A DNA stretch of 64,000 nucleotides from Cellulomonas sp. JH27-2 (GCF_014837175.1 NZ_JACYFR010000004.1:186001-250000); one strand, 5' to 3'. Counted from the stretch's first letter, positions 1-8,783 are shown. Notes: generated from the sequence alone by a model not told the origin. A program made the numbers and translations.

Positions 1-1
1 G

Positions 2-460
2 CGCGTGCGCGTCTATGCGGCCGACGAGGGGGAGCGCCTCGCCGTCGGCGGCCTCGTGGACGGCGCCGCAGGCCAGGTGTTCTGCTGCGGACCGCGTCGG
101 CTCATCGACGCGGTCGACGAGGCCGTCGGTTCCGAGCCCGGCTGGACCGCGCACGCCGAGCGTTTCGAGGCCCGCGAGTTCGGCCCGCCGCTGTGGTCCG
201 ACCCGTTCGAGGTCGAGCTCGCGTTGTCGGGCACGACGCTGACCGTGCAGCCCGGCCAGTCGATCTTGTCCGCTGTGGAGGACAGCGGCGCCGTCGTCGT
301 CTCGTCGTGCCGCGTCGGGACGTGCGGGTCGTGCGAGACGCCCGTGCTGGAGGGGACCGTCGAGCACCGGGACTCGGTCATCGGCCCCGGCGGCAGCGGG
401 ACGACGATGATGATCTGCGTCTCGCGCGCCGCCGGCCCGTCGCTGGTGCTGGAGGTGTGA
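2..460 (+). CDS. Ferredoxin-type oxidoreductase, C-terminal part (PDR/VanB family)
   Basis: Only the last ~152 residues are present; the gene enters from the left edge. The visible part has the end of an NAD-binding domain (FCCGPRRLIDAV, a CGP motif) followed by a C-terminal plant-type 2Fe-2S domain with cysteines in SSCRVGTCGSCET and a distant MMICVSRA. This order (reductase first, ferredoxin last) is that of phthalate-dioxygenase-reductase-like proteins, which pass electrons from NAD(P)H through flavin to an oxygenase. No partner oxygenase is visible. The substrate cannot be inferred from this piece. Confidence 0.85.
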   Translation, partial: RVRVYAADEGERLAVGGLVDGAAGQVFCCGPRRLIDAVDEAVGSEPGWTAHAERFEAREFGPPLWSDPFEVELALSGTTLTVQPGQSILSAVEDSGAVVVSSCRVGTCGSCETPVLEGTVEHRDSVIGPGGSGTTMMICVSRAAGPSLVLEV

Positions 461-470
461 CGTGCGCCCC

Positions 471-1754
471 TCAGTGCCCGACGCGGCGGTGCAGCGCGTC
501 CACCACCTCGCGCTCGTCGGCCGTCTGCAGCACGTAGTCACGTACGACGACACGGCCGCCGACCACGACGTGCCGCGGCCGCCGGCCGGGCGACGCCCAC
601 AGCAGACCCGCAACGGGGTCGTCGACGCCCGCGTCCGCGACACCCGAGACGTCCCAGACGCACAGGTCGGCGGCCGCCCCGGGCCGCAGGCGACCGAGGT
701 CGTCGCGGCCCAGCCCGGCCGCGGACCCGGCCGTCGCCATGGTCAGGGCCTCGCGCGCGGCGAGTGGACGTCCGACGAGCGGCGCGACCTGCATCGCCAG
801 CCGGGCGTCGGCCAGCAGGTGCCCGGCGTCGTTGCTGCCGCCGCCGCTGGTGCCGAGCCCGACCGCGACGCCGGCGTCCCGCAGCGCCGCGACCGGCGCG
901 ACGCCCCAGCCCATCGGCAGGTCGCAGCCCGGCGCGTGGGTCGCGGTCACGCCGCGGGCGGCCAGCAGCGTCAGCTCGTCGGGCGTGATGTCGCACAGGT
1001 GCGCGAGCGTGACGTCCGGCGCCAACCAACCCCACTCGTCGAGCAGGTCCAGCGGCCGGCGGCCGTAGCGCTCGAGCGCGACCGCGACGTCCACCTGCTC
1101 GTTGGCCTGGGTGCGCCGGCGCAGTCCGTAGCGCGCCGCCACGTCGCCCAGCAGCGCGAACGTCTCGGGTGCGTCGCTGTGCACGCCTGCCGGGCCGACG
1201 GCCACCTGCAGCATGCCGTCGGCGCTCACGCCGCCGCGCACCCCGCCGACGAGGTCGCGGACGATCGCTTCCGCGGACTCGGCCGCCTGCTCGGCGTCGT
1301 CGCGTGCGCTGCCTCGGACGAAGACGAGCCGGGCACCGAGCTCGCGGGCTGCGCTCGCGGTGCCGCGTGCGATGTCCACGCCGTCGCCGCCCGTCCACGT
1401 CAGGTGGTGGTCCGCGACGGTGGTGACCCCGCACAGCAGCGCCTCGGCGAGCCCGGCCTTCGCAGCGACGTGGCTGAGCTCCCCGTCCACGCCCGCGGCG
1501 GTGTAGGCCGCGGCCATCGTCGGCAGCCACGTGGCCATGGGGACGCCGCGCGTCCCGGGCAGCGTGCGGAACGCCGTCTGCAGCAGATGGTGGTGGGCGT
1601 TGACCAGGCCGGGCGTGACGACGCAGCCGGACACGTCGAGGACGTCCCCGGCACTGGTGGCCTCGGCGATGCGACCGTCCACCACGTGCACGTCGCCCGT
1701 CCGCTCCGTCGCCTCGTCGACGAGCACGGCCAGGGCACCGGTGAGAGTCAGCAT
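471..1754 (-). CDS. 8-oxoguanine deaminase-like amidohydrolase
   Basis: A 427-residue metal-dependent amidohydrolase. The ATG at 1754 gives MLTLTGALAVLVDEATERTG, a normal N-terminus for the family; an open frame continues upstream but is not needed. Metal-binding signs are NAHHHLLQT (HxH after the first strand), VADHHLTW, HLCDIT and the GTSGGGSNDAGHLL block near the C-terminus. These fit the 8-oxoguanine deaminase / hydroxyatrazine hydrolase branch, which removes an amino group from oxidised purines or triazines. The neighbouring xdhC and xanthine dehydrogenase genes support a purine role. Exact substrate is inferred, not shown. Confidence 0.8.
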   Translation of the reverse strand: MLTLTGALAVLVDEATERTGDVHVVDGRIAEATSAGDVLDVSGCVVTPGLVNAHHHLLQTAFRTLPGTRGVPMATWLPTMAAAYTAAGVDGELSHVAAKAGLAEALLCGVTTVADHHLTWTGGDGVDIARGTASAARELGARLVFVRGSARDDAEQAAESAEAIVRDLVGGVRGGVSADGMLQVAVGPAGVHSDAPETFALLGDVAARYGLRRRTQANEQVDVAVALERYGRRPLDLLDEWGWLAPDVTLAHLCDITPDELTLLAARGVTATHAPGCDLPMGWGVAPVAALRDAGVAVGLGTSGGGSNDAGHLLADARLAMQVAPLVGRPLAAREALTMATAGSAAGLGRDDLGRLRPGAAADLCVWDVSGVADAGVDDPVAGLLWASPGRRPRHVVVGGRVVVRDYVLQTADEREVVDALHRRVGH

Positions 1755-1796
1755 GGGCCATGGGTAGCACCGCGATGTGTCGGGGAGGTGACCTGA

Positions 1797-2804
1797 GTGC
1801 TGGAGATCGCTGCGCGTCTGCTGGCGCTGATGGGTGAGGGGCGGTCCGTCGCCGTGGCGACGGTCGTGTCGATGAACGGCAGCGGGCCCACGGTCGTGGG
1901 CACGTCGATGGCTGTCGACGACACCGGCGCCGCGGTGGGCAGCATCGCCGGCGGCTGCGTCGAGGGAGCCGTCTACGAGCTGTGCCGGTCCGTGCTGTCC
2001 GGGGGACCGGCGCGTCTGGAGGAGTACGGCGTGACCGACGAGGACGCGTTCGCCGTCGGGCTGACGTGCGGGGGAGTGCTGCGGGTGCACGCGCGGATGC
2101 TGTCGTCGTCCGACGTCCCGGCGCTGCGCGCGGCCGCCGCGGGCGCCCCCGCACGCGTCGCGACGCCGCTCGACGGGCCGCTGCCCGACGTGTTCGCACC
2201 GGCTGTCGTGCGCTCCGGGCTGGTCCGCGCCGCGTCGTCGTCCGGGCCCGTCGAGATCTTCGTCGAGGTCAGCGACGCGCCGCCCCGCCTGCTCGTCTAC
2301 GGCGGCTTGGAGTTCTCCGCCGCGCTCGCCGCGGCGGCCACACCGGTCGGCTACCGCGTGACCGTCTGCGACGCGCGCCCGGTCCTCGCCACGCCCCGTC
2401 GCCACCCGGCGGCCGCGGAGGTCGTCGTCGACTGGCCCGTCCGGCACCTCGCCGCGCAGACCCTGACCGCGCGTGACGCGGTCGCCGTCATGGCCCACGA
2501 CGACCGCTTCGACGCCGACCTGGTGCTCGCCGCCCTGCGCTCCGGCGCCGGCTACGTGGGCGCGATGGGCTCGCGGCGCACGCAGGCCGGCCGCGTCGCG
2601 GAGCTCATCGAACGAGGCGCCACCGACGACGAGCTGGCCCGCCTGCACGGCCCCATCGGTCTGGACATCGGTGCGTCCACCCCGGCCGAGACGGCGATCT
2701 CCGTGCTCGCTGAGGTGCTGGCCGTCCGCTCGGGTGCGAGCGGGCTGGCGCTGACGGCGACGGGGGGACCGATCCACAGAACGGGAATGCATCTGCCACG
2801 CTGA
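1797..2804 (+). CDS. xdhC: XdhC/CoxI family molybdenum-enzyme maturation protein
   Basis: A 335-residue protein starting at GTG 1797, 42 bases from the divergent amidohydrolase start. The N-terminal XdhC_CoxI domain has SIAGGCVEGAVYE with its conserved cysteine and a second GLTCGGVL motif. The C-terminal half is the Rossmann-like XdhC_C domain (DARPVLATPRRHPAA, VAVMAHDDRFDADLVLAAL, YVGAMGSRRTQ, IGLDIGASTPAETAISVLAE). XdhC binds molybdenum cofactor, promotes its sulfuration and hands it to xanthine dehydrogenase. Its likely client is encoded at 4256-7752. Confidence 0.92.
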   Translation: MLEIAARLLALMGEGRSVAVATVVSMNGSGPTVVGTSMAVDDTGAAVGSIAGGCVEGAVYELCRSVLSGGPARLEEYGVTDEDAFAVGLTCGGVLRVHARMLSSSDVPALRAAAAGAPARVATPLDGPLPDVFAPAVVRSGLVRAASSSGPVEIFVEVSDAPPRLLVYGGLEFSAALAAAATPVGYRVTVCDARPVLATPRRHPAAAEVVVDWPVRHLAAQTLTARDAVAVMAHDDRFDADLVLAALRSGAGYVGAMGSRRTQAGRVAELIERGATDDELARLHGPIGLDIGASTPAETAISVLAEVLAVRSGASGLALTATGGPIHRTGMHLPR

Positions 2805-2941
2805 CTCCGTCGGCGCCTGACCACGACAGCCGCCACGAGAGCCTGCGTAGGGATCGACTGCGTCGTCGTCGCACGACCTCTCGCAGGCGACCCACCGAGT
2901 CCAGACCTTCCCCGAGCTGCCGGAGATGGTCCTCGTGTCGG

Positions 2942-3586
2942 CTACAGGCTGATCGGGAAGGGTGCCGCGAGCCGCTGAGTGTCGCTGCGCCCGAGCCCGG
3001 CGAGGACTGCCGAGCGGTCGTCGAGGTCGGTCGGCAGGTCGGCGTCAGCCAGGGCCTCGATCGTGGCCCGGGCCCATGCGGCGCCGGGCACGTCGGTGTC
3101 GCCGCCCAGGTCGAGCTGGTGGACGGCCAGCTCGACGACCCACGTCGCGACGAAGTCGCCCGAGCGCATGCGCTGCCCTTGGAACCCGACGACGCCGTCG
3201 GACATCGCTCGCACCGCGGCGACCGCGCCGGCCGCGGCGTCGCGCAGGTGCGTCAGCGCGGCCGACGGGCGCCCGTAGGCGCTCGCGGTGCGGCGCAGCC
3301 AGAGGATGTGCGGGACGGCGTCGACGTCTCGGTCGTCGGGACGCGTCGTCCAGTACGACGCGGCGTCGTGGTCAGCCGGCCCGTCGCCGGAGGTGATGGT
3401 CCCGACGACCATCTCCTGCAGGCCCAGCCGGACGTGCACCACCAGGTCCAGCACGCTCCACCCGTAGCACCGCGACGGCCCGAGCAGCGCGAGTTCGTCG
3501 AGCGCTGCGGCTGCGCCGACGAACGCCTCGGTCTGACGCGCGAACGTGACGGCAGCGTCTGCGTGCGGGAAGTGCAGAGCCCTCAT
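2942..3586 (-). CDS. Maleylpyruvate isomerase N-terminal domain protein (DinB-like)
   Basis: A 214-residue protein resembling the actinobacterial mycothiol-dependent maleylpyruvate isomerase/DinB superfamily. It has the family-type helical start (FVGAAAALDELALLGPSRCY), the W-S-V-LDLVVHVRLGL segment with a metal-type histidine, and ATWVVELAVHQLDLGG towards the C-terminus, where the two histidines that complete the metal site are expected. Members are thiol-dependent enzymes that use mycothiol, but most are uncharacterised. It stands alone and interrupts the purine genes, with no obvious partner. Confidence 0.7.
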   Translation of the reverse strand: MRALHFPHADAAVTFARQTEAFVGAAAALDELALLGPSRCYGWSVLDLVVHVRLGLQEMVVGTITSGDGPADHDAASYWTTRPDDRDVDAVPHILWLRRTASAYGRPSAALTHLRDAAAGAVAAVRAMSDGVVGFQGQRMRSGDFVATWVVELAVHQLDLGGDTDVPGAAWARATIEALADADLPTDLDDRSAVLAGLGRSDTQRLAAPFPISL

Positions 3587-3661
3587 ACGCGCCGACGATA
3601 GCTGCGGACGGCGTCCCGCGGCCCATGGTCAGGGCGCCAGGCGCGTGGAACAGTTGTCACA

Positions 3662-4242
3662 GTGGGCGGGACGCAGGCGTTCGTCGCGAGCATCGTCGGG
3701 AGCCTGGCTTGGCCGGCGGTCGTGATCGTTGCTGTGATCGTGCTGCGGGGCCCCTCGGTCGGGCTCTCGAGCAGCTGCGCTCTGCCAAGGGGTACGGGGT
3801 GGAGCTGGACTTCGAGGAGCGAGCGGACGAGGCGCGGCAGAGCGCGGCTGCCGTGCTGGAGGGGGCTCAGCGCTCCGACGGCGTCGACCTTCCCGATGTC
3901 GAGCCCGAGCCGGCCCGGGTGCCGCGCGACGAGGACCCTTCGTACGCCGTCGTCGCCGCCTATGCGCGGGTCGCCGTGGCGGTGCGGTCTCTGGCCGCGG
4001 CATCGAACATCCGGCAGCCGCCACCGGGCACGTCCACCGCGAGGATCGTGCTCGCCCTGCACAAGGCGGGAGTCGTGAGTGCGGGCTACGTCGAGTCGGT
4101 GAAGTCCCTCGTCGAGCTGCGCAACGTCGTCGCGCACGGGCAGCAACGCATCACGTTCGACGAGGCGAAGGCCTACGTCGAGGCAGCGAACGAGCTGGTC
4201 AGCGCCTCCAACGTGCTCGCATCCCTCCAGGGGCGCGCGTGA
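3662..4242 (+). pseudogene. Membrane-anchored HEPN-like protein, apparently frameshifted
   Basis: Two frames must be joined to get one sensible protein. From GTG 3662, frame 2 reads a short N-terminus and a membrane segment (VGSLAWPAVVIVAVIVLRG). In frame 1 the coding continues from about 3753 as LEQLRSAKGYGVELDFEE and on to TGA 4242. The frames meet at GGGGCCCC around 3747-3754, where one base seems to be missing. The C-terminal region is helical and contains ELRNVVAHGQQ, an R-N-x3-H motif like that of HEPN domains. Function unknown. A single-base assembly error is as likely as a true broken gene. Confidence 0.6.
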
Positions 4243-4255
4243 GCGGCGCTCCTCG

Positions 4256-6958
4256 TCACGTCCCGACGCTCCGCGCCAGGCGCCAGAGGCGGTCGGCGGT
4301 CATGGGGAGCTCGGTGGGGCGGACGCCCAGGGCGTCGCGGACCGCGTTGGCCAGGGCGGGGGCGACCGGGTTGTAGGGCGCCTCGCTCATCGACTTCGCG
4401 CCCAGCGGGCCCAGGTCGTCCGACGTGGCGGCGAAGTAGACCTCGGTGCGTGGCAGGTCGGCCATCTGCGGCACGTGGTAGCCGCGGAACGACGGGTTGA
4501 GCACGCGGCCCTCGTCGTCCAGGCGAACCTCCTCGAACAGAGCGGTGCCGATGGCCTGGCCGGTGCCGCCCTCCACCTGGCCGCGCAGCTGCTCGGGGTT
4601 GAGGACGACGCCGGCGTCGACGGCCTGGACGCTGCGCAGGATCGTCACCTCCCCGGTCCCGGGGTGCACCGCGACGCGGAAGGCGTGCACGTTGAACGCG
4701 ACCGAGCGCGGGGTGCCGTCGTGGTTGCCGTGCCCGACGAGACTGCCGGCGGCCGCTGCGATCGCGGTGAGCGGGATGTCGCCCGCGCCGGTCGACGACA
4801 GGGAGATCCCGTCCCAGGTGCGGGGCTCGTCGCTGGGGTGCTGGTGCAGGGCGGCGGCCGCGGCCAGGATCTTGCCCCGCAGCTGCAGGGCCGCCCGGTG
4901 CAGGGCCAGGCCCGCGACGACGACGCCGGCCGACCCGAACGCGCCCGTGTCGTAGCCGGTCACGTCGGTGTCGGACTGACGGATCACGACCCGGTCTGCG
5001 GTGGTACCGAGCGCGGTGGCGACCAGCTGGCCGTGGACCGTCGTCGTGCCGTTTCCGAACTCGGTGGTCCCGACGTTCGCCTCGTAGCGGCCGTCGTCGA
5101 GCAGGCGCACCGACGCCTCGGCGTAGTGGCCGCGCGGCGCGATCGTCGCGATCATCGCGACGGCCATCCCCTCGCCGATCCTGGCTCCCGGCGGCGCCTC
5201 GTCGGACGTGTCCGCCAGCGCCCGCTGCGCCAGGTCCAGGCACTGGTCCAGCCCGTAGGAGTTGATGTCCAGGTCGCCGACCTCGTCGGGGTCCGTCACC
5301 AGCAGGCGGTCGCCGGGCACGACGACGTTGCGGCGCCGCAGCTCGAAGGGGTCGATGCCGACCTCGCGCGCCAAGTCGTCCATCGCGGACTCGATCGCGA
5401 AGATGACCTGCCCCAGCCCGTACCCGCGGAAGGCCCCGGACGGCAGGGTGTGCGTGTAGACGGACTCGGCGTCGACGCGCTTGTTGGCGCAGCGATAGAC
5501 GGCCATCGACTCGCTGACCCCGTGGAACATGACGCCCGGGCCGTGGTTGCCGTACGCGCCCGTGTTGTTCAGGACGTCGATGCGCATCGCGGTCAGCACG
5601 CCGTCGTCGTCGGCCCCCAGCTCGACCTCCACCCGCACGGGGTGGCGCGTGGGGACGATCGTGAACTCGTCGGTGCGCGTCATCTCGTACTGCACGGCCC
5701 GCCCGGTGGTCAGGACGGCGAGCGCGACGACGTCCTCGGTGAGCAGCTCCTGCTTGCCGCCGAACCCGCCGCCCACGCGCCCGGTCAGGACCCGGACCTG
5801 CTTCGGGTCCAGGGCGAAGATGTGTGCGATCTCGTCCCTGACCAGGTACGGGACCTGCGTGCTGGTGCGCAGGACCAGGCGGCCGTCGTCGTCGAGCCAG
5901 CCTCTGGTCGCATGGGTCTCGAGGCTCGCGTGCGCCACGCGGCTGGTGCGGTACGTGCCGCCCGCTCGGTGTGCGGCAGCGGCCAGCGCGGCCGTGACGT
6001 CGCCCATCTCGTCGTGCATCTGCGCGACGACGTTGCGCCCGGCCTCCGAGATCCGTGCCTCCGGGCCCTTGTCGCCGTGGACCAGCGGGGAGCCGGCCCG
6101 TCGGGCGTCCTCCGGGTCGAATACCGCGGGCAGGACCTCGTACTCCACCTCGATCAGCGCACGGGCGCGCTCGGCGTCGCGCAGCGTCTCGGCGACGACG
6201 ACGGCGACGCGCTGGCCGCGGAACCGCAGCACCGGGTCCAGGACGCGGGTGTCGTCGGGGTCGTCGAGCCGGCTCTCGTGCCGGGCGGTCGAGAAGAGCG
6301 TGGCGGGGGAGTCCTCGTGGGTGAGGACCGCGAGGACTCCGCCCTGCTCGCGCGCTGCCTTCGCGTCGATCCGCACGATGCGCGCATGCGGGTGCGGGCT
6401 GCCCAGCACGGCGACGTGGGCGAGCTGGCTGGCAGGCACGTCGAGCGTGAACGACTCGTGGCCGGTGACGATCCGCTCGGCCGCGGGTGCGCGCAGCGGT
6501 CGGCCGGCGTCCTGGCCCTCCTTCGGCGGCGCGATGTTGGTGCGTCCGGCGACCGCGTCACAGATGGACCGGTAGCCGGTGCAGCGGCACAGGTTTCCCT
6601 TGAGTCGTCGCGCGGTGTCGTCGTCGGCCTGGATGTCGTTGCCCGCGACCGTCGTCACGAAGCCCGCCGTGCAGAACCCGCACTGGAACGCGGCGGCGTC
6701 GACGAACGCCTTCTGCACGCGCGCGATCCGCTCGTCGTCGCCCCGCACGGTCGTGACGCTGCGGCCCTCCGCGCGGTAGGCCGGCACCAGGCACGAGTGC
6801 GTCGGGCGGCCGTCGAGCAGCACCGTGCACGCCCCGCAGTCGCCCGCGTCACACCCCTTCTTGACCTCGGTGTGGCCGTGCTCGCGCAGCAGCGTGCGGA
6901 GCACCTGCCCGGGCGCAGGCTCGGTGTCGAGCGGCTCACCGTTGACCTCGAACCTCAT
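4256..6958 (-). CDS. Xanthine dehydrogenase, fused 2Fe-2S and molybdopterin subunits
   Basis: The ATG at 6958 gives a 900-residue protein, MRFEVNGEPLDTEPAPGQVL. The first 2Fe-2S cluster is at C36, C41, C44 and C56; the second is a helical domain with QCGFCTAGF and GNLCRCTGYR. The large molybdopterin domain follows, with GRVGGGFGGKQE, SGAFRGYGLGQV, FGSAGVVVAG and a C-terminal MSEAPYNPVAPALANAV that carries the usual catalytic glutamate. It oxidises purines such as xanthine, passing electrons to the FAD subunit next door, which it overlaps by 4 bases (ATGA). The fusion of iron-sulfur and molybdenum domains without FAD is a known actinobacterial layout. Confidence 0.9.
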   Translation of the reverse strand: MRFEVNGEPLDTEPAPGQVLRTLLREHGHTEVKKGCDAGDCGACTVLLDGRPTHSCLVPAYRAEGRSVTTVRGDDERIARVQKAFVDAAAFQCGFCTAGFVTTVAGNDIQADDDTARRLKGNLCRCTGYRSICDAVAGRTNIAPPKEGQDAGRPLRAPAAERIVTGHESFTLDVPASQLAHVAVLGSPHPHARIVRIDAKAAREQGGVLAVLTHEDSPATLFSTARHESRLDDPDDTRVLDPVLRFRGQRVAVVVAETLRDAERARALIEVEYEVLPAVFDPEDARRAGSPLVHGDKGPEARISEAGRNVVAQMHDEMGDVTAALAAAAHRAGGTYRTSRVAHASLETHATRGWLDDDGRLVLRTSTQVPYLVRDEIAHIFALDPKQVRVLTGRVGGGFGGKQELLTEDVVALAVLTTGRAVQYEMTRTDEFTIVPTRHPVRVEVELGADDDGVLTAMRIDVLNNTGAYGNHGPGVMFHGVSESMAVYRCANKRVDAESVYTHTLPSGAFRGYGLGQVIFAIESAMDDLAREVGIDPFELRRRNVVVPGDRLLVTDPDEVGDLDINSYGLDQCLDLAQRALADTSDEAPPGARIGEGMAVAMIATIAPRGHYAEASVRLLDDGRYEANVGTTEFGNGTTTVHGQLVATALGTTADRVVIRQSDTDVTGYDTGAFGSAGVVVAGLALHRAALQLRGKILAAAAALHQHPSDEPRTWDGISLSSTGAGDIPLTAIAAAAGSLVGHGNHDGTPRSVAFNVHAFRVAVHPGTGEVTILRSVQAVDAGVVLNPEQLRGQVEGGTGQAIGTALFEEVRLDDEGRVLNPSFRGYHVPQMADLPRTEVYFAATSDDLGPLGAKSMSEAPYNPVAPALANAVRDALGVRPTELPMTADRLWRLARSVGT

Positions 6959-7752
6959 GCCAGCTCCTGCCTGATCCGCTCCGCCAGGCGTCCCGCCATG
7001 GCCGCGCGCCAGTCGGGTGCGCCGTGCGGGTCGTCGTACCAGTCGTCGATGGCCGCAACGGCCCGGGCGACGTCGTCGGGGTTCGGGTCCGCGGTGAGCC
7101 CCAGGCGGTGCGGGCGCGTGACACCCGCGGTCACCGTCAGGACCAGGGCGTCGGGCGTGCGGCGGCCGACGACGATCACGCCGGAGCGCCCCTCCTTGGT
7201 GAGCGCGACCCGTCCGAACGCGGCCGGCTGGGCGAGCGTGGCGCGGTCGATCTCGATGCTGCGCAGCACCTCGTCGGGCCCCAGCGTCGTGGTGCGCACG
7301 CCCGTGACCAGGTCCTTCACGGCCTGGCGCCGCTCGCCGCCGTCCGGCGTCCACACGACCGCCGTCGCGTCCAGCGCCACCGCGAGGCTCGTCATCGCGC
7401 CCGCCGGGAGAGCCAGTGCGATGTTGCCGCCGACGGTCGCCCAGTCCCAGATCTTCTCCGACGCGACCAGGCTCCGCGCGCAGCGCTGCACCAGGTGCTG
7501 GCTCGCCCACCCGGTGATCGGTGCCAGCTCGACGAGCTCCCGGATGGTGCAGGTCGCGGCGATCGTCAGGACGTCGTCGTGAACCTCGACCGGCGCCCAT
7601 CCCATCGACGTCAGGTCCACCAGTTCGCGCAGCTCGGGTTGGGGTTCCGAGAACAGCCACGTCCCCCCGGCCAGGGGCGCACTCGTGGCGCTCAGCCCGA
7701 GGTCGGCGCACGAGCGGGCGACGCGGATGCGGTTCAGCGCGGTGAGGTCCAT
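6955..7752 (-). CDS. Xanthine dehydrogenase FAD-binding subunit
   Basis: A 265-residue FAD-binding protein of the CoxM/XdhB type and first gene of the dehydrogenase operon. FAD motifs are LAGGTWLFSEPQPEL near residue 28 and ATVGGNIALALPAGAM in the middle; the C-terminal part matches the CO-dehydrogenase flavoprotein C-terminal fold. It accepts electrons from the 2Fe-2S clusters of the fused subunit and reduces NAD+ or another acceptor. Its stop overlaps the next start by 4 bases, so the two are translationally coupled. Confidence 0.88.
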   Translation of the reverse strand: MDLTALNRIRVARSCADLGLSATSAPLAGGTWLFSEPQPELRELVDLTSMGWAPVEVHDDVLTIAATCTIRELVELAPITGWASQHLVQRCARSLVASEKIWDWATVGGNIALALPAGAMTSLAVALDATAVVWTPDGGERRQAVKDLVTGVRTTTLGPDEVLRSIEIDRATLAQPAAFGRVALTKEGRSGVIVVGRRTPDALVLTVTAGVTRPHRLGLTADPNPDDVARAVAAIDDWYDDPHGAPDWRAAMAGRLAERIRQELA

Positions 7753-7801
7753 CGGTCGTGAGTGAACCTCACGTGCGTGTCGGGCGCGTTACGGCGACAG
7801 G

Positions 7802-8008
7802 TCAATCGGCCCGGCTCCACTGGGTAGGGACGTGCAGGAGGGCGTCGACCTCGGACCGGCGGTAGCGGCGGTGCCCACCGAGGGTCCGCAGGCTGGTGAG
7901 TCGACCCGCACGAGCCCATCGTGTGACTGTCTTCGGTCCGACCCCGAAGAGGTCCGCGACCTCGGCCGGGGTGAGGAGCTCGTCGCGATCGGTGTCGTCA
8001 GCAGTCAT
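7802..8008 (-). CDS. bldC: BldC family MerR-like transcription regulator
   Basis: The ATG at 8008 gives 68 residues, the same length as Streptomyces BldC. The single winged-helix domain is clear: LLTPAEVADLFGVGPKTVTR, then WARAGRLTSLRTLGGHRRYR. BldC binds DNA as head-to-tail multimers on direct repeats and delays development in Streptomyces; in non-sporulating actinobacteria its role is less clear. It lies 49 bases upstream of the xanthine dehydrogenase operon on the same strand, which could mean shared transcription or just adjacency. Confidence 0.93.
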   Translation of the reverse strand: MTADDTDRDELLTPAEVADLFGVGPKTVTRWARAGRLTSLRTLGGHRRYRRSEVDALLHVPTQWSRAD

Positions 8009-8100
8009 GGCGCCCCTCAGCTCGTCTCTCGACCCTTCTCGTGAGTCGACCGTAGTTCGCCGCGAAACTGATTGCCCACCCAAACCGTTGGGACCGGAGG

Positions 8101-8116
8101 GTGAATCTGGATTCAC
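8101..8116. promoter_or_regulatory. Palindrome upstream of bldC
   Basis: GTGAATCTGGATTCAC is a perfect inverted repeat of 7-base arms around TG. It sits 93-108 bases before the bldC start and is relatively AT-rich for this window. It could be an operator for bldC or for the gene at 8218-8655 transcribed towards it. The rest of 8009-8217 shows nothing else I can name. Confidence 0.4.
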
Positions 8117-8217
8117 ACGCACGAGTGACGTTCCGGTGCCCCCTGCGATCGGCGCGCCATGCACCGCAGGTAGCCCACGACGTCAGGCGCAGTCGCCCGA
8201 AGCAGGGCGAACGGTGC

Positions 8218-8655
8218 TCAGGCGGGATCGATCGACCGCTGCCCGTCATCGACGAGCGAGGTGAGCACTTCCGCGACCAGCGCGTCCGCGCTCGCCGTGA
8301 CCTTGGCCAGCGGTTCCTGGCGCTCCTTCTTGCCGACGTGCCGCACGAGCGCCAGCGCCTGCGACACCTTGTCCGCCCGGGCGATCCACCCGCGAGCGCG
8401 GTCCGCCTCCGCAGGTGCGGGGGAGTGCGCGAGCACGAACTCGGCCTGCTCGCGGACCGACGCCATGGCGCGGTCCACCTTCTCCTCGGGTGTCCGGGCC
8501 TTCTGCGCCTCGCTGATCCGCCTGGACACACGGCTGACCTGATCCTGGACCGTCGTCTGGAGCTTGGGATTCGCCGCGACGAACGCCGCCACGGCCATGG
8601 CGGACTTCTTCGCCGCCGGCCATGTGATCGCCTTCGCCAGTCCGGTCCACGCCAT
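8218..8655 (-). CDS. Hypothetical helical protein
   Basis: A 145-residue protein I do not recognise by name. It begins MAWTGLAKAITWPAAKKSAM with a weakly hydrophobic stretch (AMAVAAFVAANP), then charged alpha-helical sequence rich in Ala, Lys, Glu and Arg. There are no cysteines and no enzyme motif. The start at 8655 is the first in frame after the divergent region. It is transcribed divergently from the ferric-reductase operon and towards bldC. Composition and codon use match its neighbours, so it is probably a real gene. Confidence 0.7.
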   Translation of the reverse strand: MAWTGLAKAITWPAAKKSAMAVAAFVAANPKLQTTVQDQVSRVSRRISEAQKARTPEEKVDRAMASVREQAEFVLAHSPAPAEADRARGWIARADKVSQALALVRHVGKKERQEPLAKVTASADALVAEVLTSLVDDGQRSIDPA

Positions 8656-8722
8656 GCTCGCTCCTCGGGTCGCCTCCTTCCAGCATGCATCGTTGCGGCA
8701 ACGGCGGCCTGCCGGGGGCTGC

Positions 8723-8740
8723 TCACAGGGATGTCACAGG
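8723..8740. promoter_or_regulatory. TCACAGG direct repeat, 11-bp period
   Basis: TCACAGG occurs twice, starting at 8723 and 8734, as TCACAGGGATGTCACAGG. An 11-base period puts both copies on one face of the helix, which is typical of OmpR-family response-regulator sites. The repeat ends 43 bases before the ATG of the ferric-reductase-like gene, a position fitting activation or repression of that operon. Confidence 0.45.
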
Positions 8741-8783
8741 CGCCTCGGAGGGGGTTCCGAGGTGTCGTGGCCAGTCTGTCCAG

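Noticed and set aside
1755-2792. N-terminal extension of the amidohydrolase frame
   Set aside because: It runs antisense to xdhC and has no family similarity; ATG 1754 gives a standard amidohydrolase start.
4475-7582. A 1035-residue open frame on the plus strand
   Set aside because: It lies opposite the xanthine dehydrogenase genes, has no recognisable motif, and is the usual by-product of very high G+C codon use.
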